From contig PWTE01000030.1 in NCBI GenBank assembly GCA_003563915.1, forward strand, positions 1 to 56,994: a stretch of DNA of 56,994 nt, given 5' to 3'. A program made the position numbers and the translations under genes. The notes below the pieces were generated by a model. That model had not been told where the DNA came from, did not search any database, and saw only the letters and a program-made list of their open reading frames with translations. Of the stretch, positions 48,423-56,994 are shown in pieces. This stretch comes from Nitriliruptoraceae bacterium (GTDB lineage: Bacteria; Actinomycetota; Nitriliruptoria; Nitriliruptorales; Nitriliruptoraceae). Each line of letters starts with the position of its first letter. Within the stretch, counting starts at the first letter, position 1.

Positions 48423-49394
48423 TCATAACCGCTCACGGGGGCACTGCGCGCACCCGCCCGAGCCGGCCAGACCACAGCCATCGTCGGGACACGTCAGTGC
48501 GCCCGAGAGGTCGAAATCGACCAGGTGCACGGCGAAGCCATGGACGCGAGCAAGCTCCGAGCAGCGCGCCACCATCGGCTCCCCGGCCTGGCCGCGTTCG
48601 GTGGCGACCGCCACGGTCGGACCCGCTCCCGACAGCCAGGCGTGCAGGCCGGCCTCACGCAGCTCTCCCACCAGGGCCATCGAGGTGCCCATGACCGCCG
48701 TGCGAGCCGGTTCGTGCAGCCGGTCCCCGACCACGCGCGGATCGGCTGGCCACACCCCGGTCAAGGCACCCAGCACGTGTCCCGCCCGCGACGCCTGCAC
48801 CGTGACCTCCTCCACGGGCAACTGTTCGGGCAGCACGGCCCGAGCCGCCGAGGTGGACTGTCTGGTCGGAGGTACGAGCACGATCGGCCGCAACCTGGCT
48901 GCCGGGTTCACTCGCCGGGTCACCAGTTCGCCCGTATCGTCGCGCGCACAGACCACCAGACCACCCAGCAGGGCCGGCGCGACGTTGTCGGGGTGGCCCT
49001 CGATCTCGGTCGCCGACCGCACCAGGTCGCGGTCTCCGACCGGGACGCCGGTCACGGCCCGGGCAAGGGTGAGTCCGGCAACGATCGCGGCCGACGACGA
49101 CCCCAAACCCCGCTCGAGCGGGATCCGGTTGACCGCCTCCAGCCCCACGTCCGGGACCGGGACCTCGACGCTGTCGCAGAGGTGCACGAACGCGCGCCAG
49201 ATCAGGTTGTCGTCACCGGCGCCAACGTCTCCCGCACCCTCTCCTCTCGCGATGACCCGGGTGGGTTGCGCCTCCCGCGGCCGTGTTCGGACCGCGAGGT
49301 GAAGGGTCAACGCCAGCCCGTACGAGTCGTAGCCGGGCCCCAGGTTCGCCGAGGTCGCCGGCACCTGGACGGTGTGGTGGCGCAAGTCGGGCAC
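48423..49394 (-). CDS. thrB: Homoserine kinase
   Basis: 323 residues from GTG at 49394 with GAGG upstream. The GHMP kinase signatures are VPATSANLGPGYDSYGLALT (near 11-30), the ATP loop IPLERGLGSSSAAIVAGL and the C-terminal AWLSGAGPTVAV. It phosphorylates homoserine in threonine synthesis. An unusual tail has C302-x4-C307-x7-C315-x2-C318 and resembles a small zinc site. The gene follows thrC by 193 bases. Confidence 0.94.
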   Translation of the reverse strand: MPDLRHHTVQVPATSANLGPGYDSYGLALTLHLAVRTRPREAQPTRVIARGEGAGDVGAGDDNLIWRAFVHLCDSVEVPVPDVGLEAVNRIPLERGLGSSSAAIVAGLTLARAVTGVPVGDRDLVRSATEIEGHPDNVAPALLGGLVVCARDDTGELVTRRVNPAARLRPIVLVPPTRQSTSAARAVLPEQLPVEEVTVQASRAGHVLGALTGVWPADPRVVGDRLHEPARTAVMGTSMALVGELREAGLHAWLSGAGPTVAVATERGQAGEPMVARCSELARVHGFAVHLVDFDLSGALTCPDDGCGLAGSGGCAQCPRERL

Positions 49395-49587
49395 GCGATG
49401 GACCTCGTACGGGGACGGTGGCGCGGCAAGCGCTGCCAGACGCAGCGCACACCGCAGGAGGTGAGCCAGGAGCCTACTACCGGCGACCTTCCGCCCCGGT
49501 CCGCCGGCCAGTGTCGCTCCCTACCGGCCGGAGCGAGGCCACCGGGATGCGGAGGTGCCGCGCGACAGACCGCTGCCCTCGGAGAGA

Positions 49588-50688
49588 TCACAGCAGCTCG
49601 AGCGCCCCTGCGGCTGCCTCGACGTCGGCCGGGATCGTGACCGGGTCTGCGGCACCCGAGATCGCCCACTCGGGATCCTTGAGCCCGTGTCCGGTGAGCA
49701 CGCAGACCACGACCTGCCCAGGGTCGAGTTCGCCGGCCTCTTGGAGTTGCAGCAACCCGGCGACCGACGCGGCGGACGCCATCTCGGCGAAGACCCCGTG
49801 GCGGGCGATCAGGCGGAACGCCGCCATGATCTCGCGGTCGGTCACGGCGCGGATCGACCCGCTGGACTCTTCGGCCGCCGCGACCGCGTGCTCCCACGAC
49901 GCCGGGTTGCCGATGCGGATCGCGGTCGCGATCGTCTGGGGCTTCTCTACCGGGTGACCCTGCACGATCGGGGCCGCCCCGGCGGCCTGGTAGCCGCGCA
50001 TCACCGGGAGCGTTCCGGTCAGACCGTCCGCGGCGTACTCGCGGTACCCACGCCAGTAGGCGGTGATGTTGCCGGCGTTGCCCACCGGCATGATGTGGAC
50101 GTCAGGAGCACGGCCCAGCTGGTCCACGATCTCCCACGCGCCGGTGCGCTGCCCGTCGATCCGGTAGGGGTTGACCGAGTTCACGAGCTCGACCGGGTAG
50201 GTCTCGGCCAGGCGACGACAGATCGTCAACGCCTGATCGAAGTTGCCGTCGATCTGGATGACCTTGGCGCCGTGCACGAGGGCCTGCGCGAGCTTGCCCA
50301 TCGCGATCTTGCCGGCCGGGACGATGACCCCGGCCGTGAGCCCGGCTTTCGCCGCGTAGGCGGCCGCCGCTGCCGAGGTGTTCCCGGTGGAGGCACAGAT
50401 CACCGCCTCGGCCCCGGCCTCCTTGGCCTTGCTGATCGCCATCGTCATCCCCCGGTCCTTGAAGGACCCGGTGGGGTTCGACCCATCGAACTTCACGTGC
50501 ACCTCGCAGCCCGTCAGCTCCGACAGGTGCTCCGAGTGGATCAGCGGGGTGCCACCCTCGCGCAGGGTGACGATCGGCGTGTCGGCGCTGACCGGCATGC
50601 GGTCGCGATACTCCTCGATGATGCCCCGCCAGACGTGGGTGCCCCCCGTCCCGGTGCTCGCAGCTCGGACGTCCCCCTGAGCACTCAC
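49588..50688 (-). CDS. thrC: Threonine synthase
   Basis: 366 residues from GTG at 50688, overlapping the hom stop (GTGA). The PLP lysine lies in [14 protein letters not shown]; the phosphate-binding loop is the Gly/Asn-rich [15 protein letters not shown]. The short class with no large N-terminal domain is typical of actinobacteria. It makes threonine from O-phosphohomoserine. Confidence 0.95.
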   Translation of the reverse strand: MSAQGDVRAASTGTGGTHVWRGIIEEYRDRMPVSADTPIVTLREGGTPLIHSEHLSELTGCEVHVKFDGSNPTGSFKDRGMTMAISKAKEAGAEAVICASTGNTSAAAAAYAAKAGLTAGVIVPAGKIAMGKLAQALVHGAKVIQIDGNFDQALTICRRLAETYPVELVNSVNPYRIDGQRTGAWEIVDQLGRAPDVHIMPVGNAGNITAYWRGYREYAADGLTGTLPVMRGYQAAGAAPIVQGHPVEKPQTIATAIRIGNPASWEHAVAAAEESSGSIRAVTDREIMAAFRLIARHGVFAEMASAASVAGLLQLQEAGELDPGQVVVCVLTGHGLKDPEWAISGAADPVTIPADVEAAAGALELL

Positions 50689-51980
50689 TGCGCGAACACC
50701 TCAGCCTCGACACGGAGGACGCTGGCGACGTTACGCACGTGCGGGAGGGCCTTGAGCGCGTCCACGGTCGCCTGGAGGTCCCCTTCTCGGGCGCGGTGGG
50801 TGATCAGGACGAGCTGCGCGGTCTCCGACGATCCCTCCTGCCACACCTGCGCGATCGACACGTCGTGATCGCCGAACGTGGTCGCCACCTCGGCGAGGAC
50901 CCCGGAGCGATCGGCCACGTCGAGCAGCACGTAGTACTGCGTGGTGAGATCCTGGATGGGCCGGATCGGCTTGGCGCGATGGTGTGATTCGTGAGCGCCG
51001 CGCGCGGTCTGCAGGAGGTTGCGCGAGACGTCGATGATGTCGCCGACCACGGCGGACCCGGTCGGCTCGGCACCGGCACCCCGGCCGTAGAACATCAGCT
51101 CGCCCGCCGCCTCCGCCTCGACGTAGACGGCGTTGAACGCGTCCCGGACCGCGGCGAGCGGATGCTCCTTCGGTAGGAAGGCCGGATGCACGCGGACCGC
51201 GACCTGGTCGTCGACCTCGCTGGCGATCCCGATCAGCTTGATCACGTAGCCGAGACGATCCGCGGTGCGGATGTCGGTGGCGGTGACGTTCTCGATGCCC
51301 TCGCGATGCACGTCGTCGCCGTGGACCGAGGTGTCGAAGGCGAGGGATGCCAGGATCGCGCACTTCGCCGCGGCGTCGTGGCCGCCGACGTCGGCGGTCG
51401 GATCCGCCTCGGCATAGCCGAGCGCCTGGGCATCGGCGAGCACGTCCTCGTACGACGCCCCCTCCTCGGTCATCCGGGTGAGGATGTAGTTGGTGGTGCC
51501 GTTCAGGATGCCCACGACACGCCGGACCCGGTCTCCGGCCAGTGACTCCTTGAGCGGCTTGATGATGGGGATCGCGCCGGCGACGGCGGCCTCGTACGCG
51601 AGGTCGACCCCCGCGGCCTTGGCGGAGGCGTACAGCTCCGGCCCCTGTTGCGCGACCAGTTCCTTGTTCGCGGTGACCACCGGTTTACCCAGTTCCAGAG
51701 CACGGCGGATCAGCGCGCCCGCGGGGTCGATACCGCCCATGACCTCGACGACGACATCGACATCGTCGGCGGCGACGACCGCGGCGGGGTCGTCGGTGTA
51801 GACCTCGTCCGGGACCGGCAGTCCCCGGGAACGTGACAGGTCGCGGACGGCGATGCGGGTCACCTCGAGCTTGGCGCCGGTCCGAACGGTGATGTCATCG
51901 GCCTCGCGGTGCAGGATCTGAACGATCCCGCCACCGACGGTGCCACATCCGAGCATGCCGATCCTGATCACGCGGTCCAC
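50685..51980 (-). CDS. hom: Homoserine dehydrogenase
   Basis: 431 residues from GTG at 51980 with GAGGA upstream. The NAD(P)-binding motif is [16 protein letters not shown] (8-23), the catalytic domain has [10 protein letters not shown] and [14 protein letters not shown], with [18 protein letters not shown]-terminal ACT domain from about residue 350 ([21 protein letters not shown]) implies feedback control by threonine. It reduces aspartate semialdehyde. Confidence 0.95.
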   Translation of the reverse strand: MDRVIRIGMLGCGTVGGGIVQILHREADDITVRTGAKLEVTRIAVRDLSRSRGLPVPDEVYTDDPAAVVAADDVDVVVEVMGGIDPAGALIRRALELGKPVVTANKELVAQQGPELYASAKAAGVDLAYEAAVAGAIPIIKPLKESLAGDRVRRVVGILNGTTNYILTRMTEEGASYEDVLADAQALGYAEADPTADVGGHDAAAKCAILASLAFDTSVHGDDVHREGIENVTATDIRTADRLGYVIKLIGIASEVDDQVAVRVHPAFLPKEHPLAAVRDAFNAVYVEAEAAGELMFYGRGAGAEPTGSAVVGDIIDVSRNLLQTARGAHESHHRAKPIRPIQDLTTQYYVLLDVADRSGVLAEVATTFGDHDVSIAQVWQEGSSETAQLVLITHRAREGDLQATVDALKALPHVRNVASVLRVEAEVFAQ

Positions 51981-52075
51981 GGTCGGTCCTCGTCTCGCTG
52001 CGGGCGGCCTCGCTGGAGCCTACCGCTGGCGACGCCACGGACCGGGGCCGCGCGGGAGCGAGGTTGGAGGTGGGG

Positions 52076-53056
52076 TCAGGCCACACGACGATCCTGGAGG
52101 GGATGGCGCCAGCGGAAGGCCACGCAGTCGTCCAAGGTGCGGGCGATGCCCTCGCGGTAGCTCGGAAGCTCGGGTTCCAGTCCCAGCTCGCTCCAGAGCG
52201 CCTCCGGATCGACGGGCAACGACAGGTTCCACCCCGTCACCGTGTCCGGGGTGTACAGGTTCGGTGACCGACGCTTGGCGAGCAGCGGATCGAGCACGGT
52301 CGTTCCGGCGCGGGCGACCGACGCCGGGAGGCGGACGATGCGCAGGTCCGGGAGCTGCGCGCCGAGCTCGCCGAGGAAGTCGTCCCACCCGACGGGCTCA
52401 CGGTCGGCGACGACGCTGGCGCCCGACCAGCCGGTCTCCGCAGCGGCGATCAGCACGCGCGCCGCGTCGCTGACATGCAGGTGCCCGTACGGTGCTGACC
52501 GGCGCCCGGGGACCACCAGACGACCACTGCGGACCCGCGCGAACAGTTGATCGGTCGCGCCGTACACGTGCGGGAGGCGGATGCTGCCGACCGTCATGTC
52601 CTGCTCAGCGCCGAACCGTGTGAGCCACCGTTCGACCGCCAGTTTGACCCGGCCGTAGTCGATGGCCGGCGCTGGCGGGGTCGTCGCGGTGATCGGCGCA
52701 GCGGCCTCCCTGTGCACGAACAGCGACGACGCGAACACGAAGCGGCCGACACCCTGGGCGGCGGCCGCCTCAGCGAGCGCCTGCGTGCCGCCCAGGAAGG
52801 TCTCTCGAAGACGTGCCGCCGGTTCGAAGGTCGCACGACCCGCCAGGTGGATCACGACGTCGCACTCTGCCACCGCACGGGCCAGCGTCGCCGGTGCGCG
52901 GAGATCGCCGAACACCACCTCGGCGTCCAGGGAGCGCAGGAGCGCCGCCCGCGAGGGGCGGCGGACGAGCAGCCGGGGGCGCTCACCGCGATAGCTGAGC
53001 TGTCGCGCCACCTCCATACCGATGAAGCCGGTCGCACCGGTCACGAGCACCTTCAC
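52076..53056 (-). CDS. NAD-dependent epimerase/dehydratase-family (extended SDR) protein
   Basis: 326 residues from GTG at 53056 with TGGAGGAG upstream. The Rossmann motif is VLVTGATGFIGMEVARQL (3-20), with the conserved DVVIHLAGRA, the Ser in FASSLF and YxxxK in DYGRVKLAVERWL. The C-terminal substrate domain is not diagnostic; ketoreductases and 3-beta-hydroxysteroid-type dehydrogenases look alike. It is inserted between lysA/GNAT and hom, a place not usual for this family, and its pathway is unknown. Confidence 0.82.
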   Translation of the reverse strand: MKVLVTGATGFIGMEVARQLSYRGERPRLLVRRPSRAALLRSLDAEVVFGDLRAPATLARAVAECDVVIHLAGRATFEPAARLRETFLGGTQALAEAAAAQGVGRFVFASSLFVHREAAAPITATTPPAPAIDYGRVKLAVERWLTRFGAEQDMTVGSIRLPHVYGATDQLFARVRSGRLVVPGRRSAPYGHLHVSDAARVLIAAAETGWSGASVVADREPVGWDDFLGELGAQLPDLRIVRLPASVARAGTTVLDPLLAKRRSPNLYTPDTVTGWNLSLPVDPEALWSELGLEPELPSYREGIARTLDDCVAFRWRHPLQDRRVA

Positions 53057-53129
53057 ACCAGGACTCCTCCAGAGGCTGCGGGGAGGGTTCGAGGCGGTAC
53101 GTGACCGCGGACCGACGCACCGACCGGCG

Positions 53130-54026
53130 TCAACCAGGGAGGCGCCGCGCCGTCCAGACCGTGGCGTGGGAACGGAAGCCCAGACGCCGACACAGCCGAT
53201 CCGCAGCCGATCCCGGTTCCGCCGCGATCCCTACCCGGCTGCCGGCATGGACCTGGACGTGCGCGTCCACTGCCCGGTAGGTGAGCGTGGCGGCGATGCC
53301 CTGACGGCGGTGGACGGGGTGGACGATCACGTCCTCGACGCAGGCCAGGCCCTGTCCGTCGTGGACCACGTGCAGCCGCGCGACCGGGGCGCCGTGCCGC
53401 ATCGTCAGCCACAGCTGGCAGCGCTCGGCCAAGGCGAGCTCCCGCTGGACGTCCACGCTCCAGGCGACGAACGCCTGGTCCACGTCGCGCCAGGCCTCCG
53501 GGTCCTCGCCGGTCTCGTAGCGGTACAGCACGGTCGCCGCGTGCCAGCGGCGATCGACCGCCCCGCCGGGCTCGGCGGAGGGCGGCGCGACGGGGACGAC
53601 CTCCCCGGGTGCGGGTGGCGGGGCGACGGGTTCATCGAGCAGCAGCACCGTGACGGGTGTCAGGCCGAACCCGCAGCGGTCCAACGCCGCCGCCAGGTCA
53701 GGGTCCGGTACGGGTGGTGCCGCCGGCGCATCCGGTGCCAGCGGCGTCTCCCAGCGCAGCTGCACGTGCTGCGCGCCGAGCATCCCGATCGTGTCGGCGA
53801 ACCGGGTCACCCACCGGTCCACGTCCCCGGGGTCGGGCGCTGCCTCGAGGTCGAGGGTGTTGCCGTCGTAGAAGTCGTGGCGTGACGGTGTGCGCACCGT
53901 GACGTGGTCGCGGGCGTAGGTGACCAGGGTGCGCCCGGAGAGCGAGGCGCGGCAGACCGCCAGGCCGAGTCGGTCGTCGATCCGTTCGACCCGACCAGCG
54001 GTGGATCCGAGGCCGCTCCCGCTCAC
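53130..54026 (-). CDS. GNAT-family N-acetyltransferase
   Basis: 298 residues from GTG at 54026, overlapping the lysA stop (GTGA). The acetyl-CoA binding motif is VHPVHRRQGIAATLTYRAVD near residues 235-255, in the C-terminal half; LHVVHDGQGLACVEDVIV precedes it. The N-terminal half (HVTVRTPSRHDFYDGNTLDL) probably forms a second, degenerate GNAT fold or substrate domain. The acceptor is not known. Coupling to lysA hints at a role near diaminopimelate or lysine metabolism, but that is speculation. Confidence 0.82.
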   Translation of the reverse strand: MSGSGLGSTAGRVERIDDRLGLAVCRASLSGRTLVTYARDHVTVRTPSRHDFYDGNTLDLEAAPDPGDVDRWVTRFADTIGMLGAQHVQLRWETPLAPDAPAAPPVPDPDLAAALDRCGFGLTPVTVLLLDEPVAPPPAPGEVVPVAPPSAEPGGAVDRRWHAATVLYRYETGEDPEAWRDVDQAFVAWSVDVQRELALAERCQLWLTMRHGAPVARLHVVHDGQGLACVEDVIVHPVHRRQGIAATLTYRAVDAHVQVHAGSRVGIAAEPGSAADRLCRRLGFRSHATVWTARRLPG

Positions 54027-55324
54027 GACAGCGGGATGTCCCGGCGGACGAGGTCGTCCAGGCTCTCACGTCGTAGCAGTGGACGCACCTGCCCGTCCCT
54101 GACGAGCACGGCGGCCGGGCGTGGCAGGCGGTTGTAGTTGGACGCCATCGACTCGGTGTAGGCGCCCGTGGCTGCCACCGCGAGGAGGTCGCCGACCGCC
54201 AGATCGCCCGGAAGAGGTGCGTGCTCACGGACGAGGTCCCCGGACTCGCAGTGCTTGCCGACCACGGTCACAGCGTGCGGTTCGGCGTCGCTCGTGCGGT
54301 TGGCCAGGGCGACCTCGTGCTCGGCGTCGTAGAGCGCCGGACGGATGTTGTCGCTCATGCCGCCGTCGACGCTGACCCAGGTGGTCAGCCCGGGCAACGG
54401 CTTGACCGTCCCGACCTCGTACAGGGTGAGCGTCGACGGGCCGACGATCGCGCGCCCGGGCTCGACGACCAGCCGCGGCTGGGGGAACCCAAGGACGTCA
54501 CACCGCTCGGCGACGGTCTCGAGCACCGCCTTGCCGTAGCGGGCCACCTCGACGGGATGGTCCTCGTGGGTGTAGCGGATCCCCATCCCCCCGCCGAGGT
54601 TCAGCTCGGTCAGGACGACGCCGTGCTCGTCCCGCCACCGCGCGAGCAGGTCGAGCATCACCTCGGCGTTGGCGATGAACGGGTCGGTGCCGAAGATCTG
54701 CGAACCGATGTGGGCGTGGACCCCGACGACCTCGACGTGGACGAGGTCGAGGCAGCGGCGGAAGGCCTCGTCCGCCAGCCCGAGCGACAGCGTGAAGCCG
54801 AACTTCGCGTCGTCGTGACCGGTGCGGACGTACTCGTGGGTGTGGGCGTCGATACCCGGAGTGATGCGGAGCCACACCTGCGCGACGTGGTCCCGTGCCC
54901 CGGCGAGCCGCTCCAGGCGTTCCAGTTCGTCGAGGGAGTCGACCACGATGCGCCCGACGCCGACCTCCAGCGCCCGGTCGAGTTCGCGGTCGGACTTGTT
55001 GTTGCCGTGCAGGATCAGCGTGGCCGGGTCGACCCCGGCGACCAGGGCGGTGTGCAACTCGCCGTCGGAGGCGACGTCGATCCACAGCCCCTCCTCCGCG
55101 ACGATCTGCAGGACACCGACGGTGCACCACGCCTTCGACGCGTACGCGACGTCCACCCCGGGGAAGCCCTCGCGGTAGCGGCGGCAGCGTTCCCGCAGGT
55201 CAGCCTCGTCGACCACCCACAGTGGCGTGCCGTGCTCGCGCGCCAGGTCGGTGGCGGCGACACCAGCGATCGTCAACACGCCGGCGTCGTCGCGCTCGGC
55301 GGTCAAGGGCCAGGGTCCGGGCAT
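54023..55324 (-). CDS. lysA: Diaminopimelate decarboxylase
   Basis: 433 residues from ATG at 55324. The fold III PLP lysine is in VAYASKAWCTVG; other signatures are HAHIGSQIF, LNLGGGMGI, VEPGRAIVG, the dimer-contributed Cys in CESGD and the late YNR. It decarboxylates meso-diaminopimelate to lysine. It lies 12 bases after argS, as in mycobacteria, and overlaps the GNAT gene. Confidence 0.95.
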   Translation of the reverse strand: MPGPWPLTAERDDAGVLTIAGVAATDLAREHGTPLWVVDEADLRERCRRYREGFPGVDVAYASKAWCTVGVLQIVAEEGLWIDVASDGELHTALVAGVDPATLILHGNNKSDRELDRALEVGVGRIVVDSLDELERLERLAGARDHVAQVWLRITPGIDAHTHEYVRTGHDDAKFGFTLSLGLADEAFRRCLDLVHVEVVGVHAHIGSQIFGTDPFIANAEVMLDLLARWRDEHGVVLTELNLGGGMGIRYTHEDHPVEVARYGKAVLETVAERCDVLGFPQPRLVVEPGRAIVGPSTLTLYEVGTVKPLPGLTTWVSVDGGMSDNIRPALYDAEHEVALANRTSDAEPHAVTVVGKHCESGDLVREHAPLPGDLAVGDLLAVAATGAYTESMASNYNRLPRPAAVLVRDGQVRPLLRRESLDDLVRRDIPLS

Positions 55325-55336
55325 CAGCGTGGCTCC

Positions 55337-56994
55337 CTACATCCGGTCGGGGGCGGAGACGCGCAGCAGCGCCAAGGCGTTGGCCAGCACCTGCTTGGCG
55401 GCGACGGCCAGCCAGTAGCGGGCACGCCCGACCGCGTCGAGCTCCGCCTGTTCCTCGGCGGAGCGGTCCGGGTCCTCGGGCGCCAGCACGCGGCACTCGG
55501 TGTAGAACCGGTGGAAGGTGCCGGCCAGCTCCTCGGCGTAGCGGGCTAGACGCTGGGTGGCCCGCAGTTCGGCGGCGTCAGCCACCACCAGCGGCAGGGT
55601 CGACATCGCGGTCAGGAGCTCGAGCTCGGCCGGGTGCGTCAGGAGCGTCAGGTCCGCGTCGCCGAGCTCACCGTGGTCGAACCCGCGCTCGTCGGCCATC
55701 CGGATCAGCGAGCTGATGCGCGCGTGGGCGTACTGCACGTAGTAGACGGGGTTCTCCATCGACTGGGCCGCGACGATCGCAAGGTCGAAGTCGATCGCCG
55801 AGTCCAGCCCCTGTCGCAGGAAGTGGTAGCGCACGACGTCGACGCCGACCTCGTCGATCACCTCGTCGAGGTCGACGGTCTCGCCGGCGCGCTTGGACAT
55901 GCGCACCGGCTCACCGTCACGGAGGAGGTTGACCAGTTGGCCGATGCGGATCTCGACCCGGTCGGGAGGGATGCCGAGGCAGGCCGCGGCGGCCTTGAGC
56001 CGGACCACGTAGCCGTGGTGGTCCGCGCCCAGCAGGTAGTAGAGGCGATCGGCGCGGGACCACTTGTCGCGCAGGTAGGCGCAGTCGGCGGCGAAGTAGG
56101 TCGGCCGTCCGTCCGAGCGGACCAGCACGCGGTCCTTGTCGTCGCCGTGGTCGGTGGTGCGCAGGAACAGGGCCCCGTCGGCCTCGTAGGCCTCCCCACG
56201 CTCCTTCAGCTCCGCGACGGTGGCGTCGACGGCGCCGGTCTGGTGGAGGCCCTCACGCTCCGAGAACCAGACGTCGAAATCGACCCCCATCTGGTGGAGC
56301 ACGTCCTCGATGCGCTGCCGCATCGCCTCGACCCCGAGCACCCCGACGCGCGCGGCGACGCCCGGGTGGACCCGGCCATCCGCCGTCATCGCAACCTCGC
56401 CGTCGTCGAGCCGCCCGCCCTGGTGTTCGACGGCGCCGGTGAACCCGGCTACCTCGCCATCGTCGTCGCCGACCTCGAACAGGGCGTCGCCGTGCTCGGC
56501 GCGGAGCTGTTCGGCGATCTCGCGGATAGCGTGGCCCTTGTAGTGCTCGTCGCCGAGTTCCTGTCCAGTGGCCACCAGCACGACCGACTCACCGAAGCGA
56601 CGGATCTGCTCCCCCGCGTCGTTGACGTAGTACTCGCGGATGACGACGTCGCCGGCCGCCTCGACCAGCGCCGCGATCGCGTCGCCGGTGGCGGCCCACC
56701 GCCCGGCACCGACGTGCAGCGGCCCGGTCGGGTTAGCGGAGACGAACTCCACGTTGACGGTCTCACGAAGGTCCTCGGCCTTGCCGGACCGGCCGTAGGT
56801 CTGACCTTCGGCCACGATCCGACGCACCAGGTCCTCGTGGTAGCGGTGGGACAGGCGAAAGTTGACGAACCCGGGACCGGCGATCGAGACCTCCTCGACG
56901 ACCTCGGGCACCTCGAGGTGGTCGAGGATGTCCTGCGCGACCTCACGCGGGTTGCGGCCGACCGGCTTCGCCAGGCGGAGCGCCGCGGTCGTGG
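55337..56994 (-). CDS. argS: Arginyl-tRNA synthetase, N-terminus beyond the window
   Basis: At least 551 residues are in the window, with the frame open to the right edge, so the first residues are missing. The class I HIGH motif appears as HVGAGR in SANPTGPLHVGAGRWAATGD, and the KMSKS equivalent is RMSKRAG. The Arg-tRNA-specific DALR C-terminal helical domain ends at LLRVSAPDRM. Between AEQLRAEHGDALFEVG and VEAMRQRIEDVLHQMG there are about 30 more residues than in typical actinobacterial ArgS. It heads the argS-lysA-hom-thrC-thrB cluster. Confidence 0.95.
   Translation of the reverse strand, partial: TTAALRLAKPVGRNPREVAQDILDHLEVPEVVEEVSIAGPGFVNFRLSHRYHEDLVRRIVAEGQTYGRSGKAEDLRETVNVEFVSANPTGPLHVGAGRWAATGDAIAALVEAAGDVVIREYYVNDAGEQIRRFGESVVLVATGQELGDEHYKGHAIREIAEQLRAEHGDALFEVGDDDGEVAGFTGAVEHQGGRLDDGEVAMTADGRVHPGVAARVGVLGVEAMRQRIEDVLHQMGVDFDVWFSEREGLHQTGAVDATVAELKERGEAYEADGALFLRTTDHGDDKDRVLVRSDGRPTYFAADCAYLRDKWSRADRLYYLLGADHHGYVVRLKAAAACLGIPPDRVEIRIGQLVNLLRDGEPVRMSKRAGETVDLDEVIDEVGVDVVRYHFLRQGLDSAIDFDLAIVAAQSMENPVYYVQYAHARISSLIRMADERGFDHGELGDADLTLLTHPAELELLTAMSTLPLVVADAAELRATQRLARYAEELAGTFHRFYTECRVLAPEDPDRSAEEQAELDAVGRARYWLAVAAKQVLANALALLRVSAPDRM

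Overview
The window is about 57 kb of high-GC chromosomal DNA from an actinobacterium. Evidence for this is the frequent GTG starts, dense operons with 4-base stop/start overlaps, a Rho factor with a long Arg/Asp/Gly-rich N-terminal insert, a MurA with Asp in place of the catalytic Cys, and a mycothiol-type DinB protein. Gene order on the minus strand from the right edge (argS, lysA, hom, thrC, thrB, rho, rpmE, then prfA, prmC, tsaC, glyA, wecA, the F1Fo ATP synthase operon and murA) is the classic actinobacterial backbone known from Mycobacterium. It is interrupted by lineage-specific insertions. The acidic proteins and the unusual neighbours would fit a deep-branching class such as Nitriliruptoria, but that is a guess. 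I saw no rRNA, tRNA, CRISPR array or intact mobile element.

Region 1 (1-16370) is an amine uptake and catabolism island. On the minus strand runs an aldehyde dehydrogenase, a class III aminotransferase, alanine dehydrogenase, a FAD amine oxidoreductase, a second class III aminotransferase, and a polyamine ABC transporter (PotA, PotB, PotC, and PotD cut by the window edge). Divergent from it on the plus strand are a PucR-type regulator, a second FAD oxidoreductase, a dimethylglycine/sarcosine dehydrogenase-like flavoprotein with a GcvT-type C-terminus, and a small VOC protein. A plausible flow is: polyamine import, deamination by aminotransferase or flavoprotein oxidase, aldehyde oxidation to a GABA-like acid, and pyruvate-dependent transamination with alanine dehydrogenase recycling alanine to pyruvate plus ammonia.

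Region 2 (16397-18352) has two adjacent carboxymuconolactone decarboxylase/AhpD-type genes divergent from a TetR regulator. A textbook promoter is overlapped by a dyad operator. Only one of the two AhpD-like proteins keeps the CxxC pair.

Region 3 (18349-36686, all minus) is housekeeping: prmC-linked yqhQ-like DUF1385 gene, prfA, prmC, tsaC-like, glyA, wecA-like, two small membrane genes of AtpZ/AtpI type, atpB-E-F-H-A-G-D-C, murA, a SpoIID-like gene and a CPBP protease gene.

Region 4 (36687-44240) is an accessory block inserted between the yqhQ/prfA cluster and rpmE. It starts with an antitoxin-like HTH gene with a stub of a partner and the decayed remains of an HTH-nucleotidyltransferase/HEPN toxin-antitoxin pair. 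Then come a membrane-anchored protein of unknown role, an alpha/beta hydrolase with a WYL regulator, a tiny Arg-rich protein with a VOC protein, an orphan lipoprotein and a secreted acidic surface-type protein.

Region 5 (44243-56994) resumes the backbone: rpmE, a DinB/maleylpyruvate isomerase-type gene, a Bax-inhibitor-1-like membrane protein on the plus strand, rho, thrB, thrC, hom, an NAD-dependent epimerase-like gene, a GNAT acetyltransferase, lysA and argS (5' end beyond the window). A perfect 46-bp palindrome lies between the Bax-inhibitor gene and rho.
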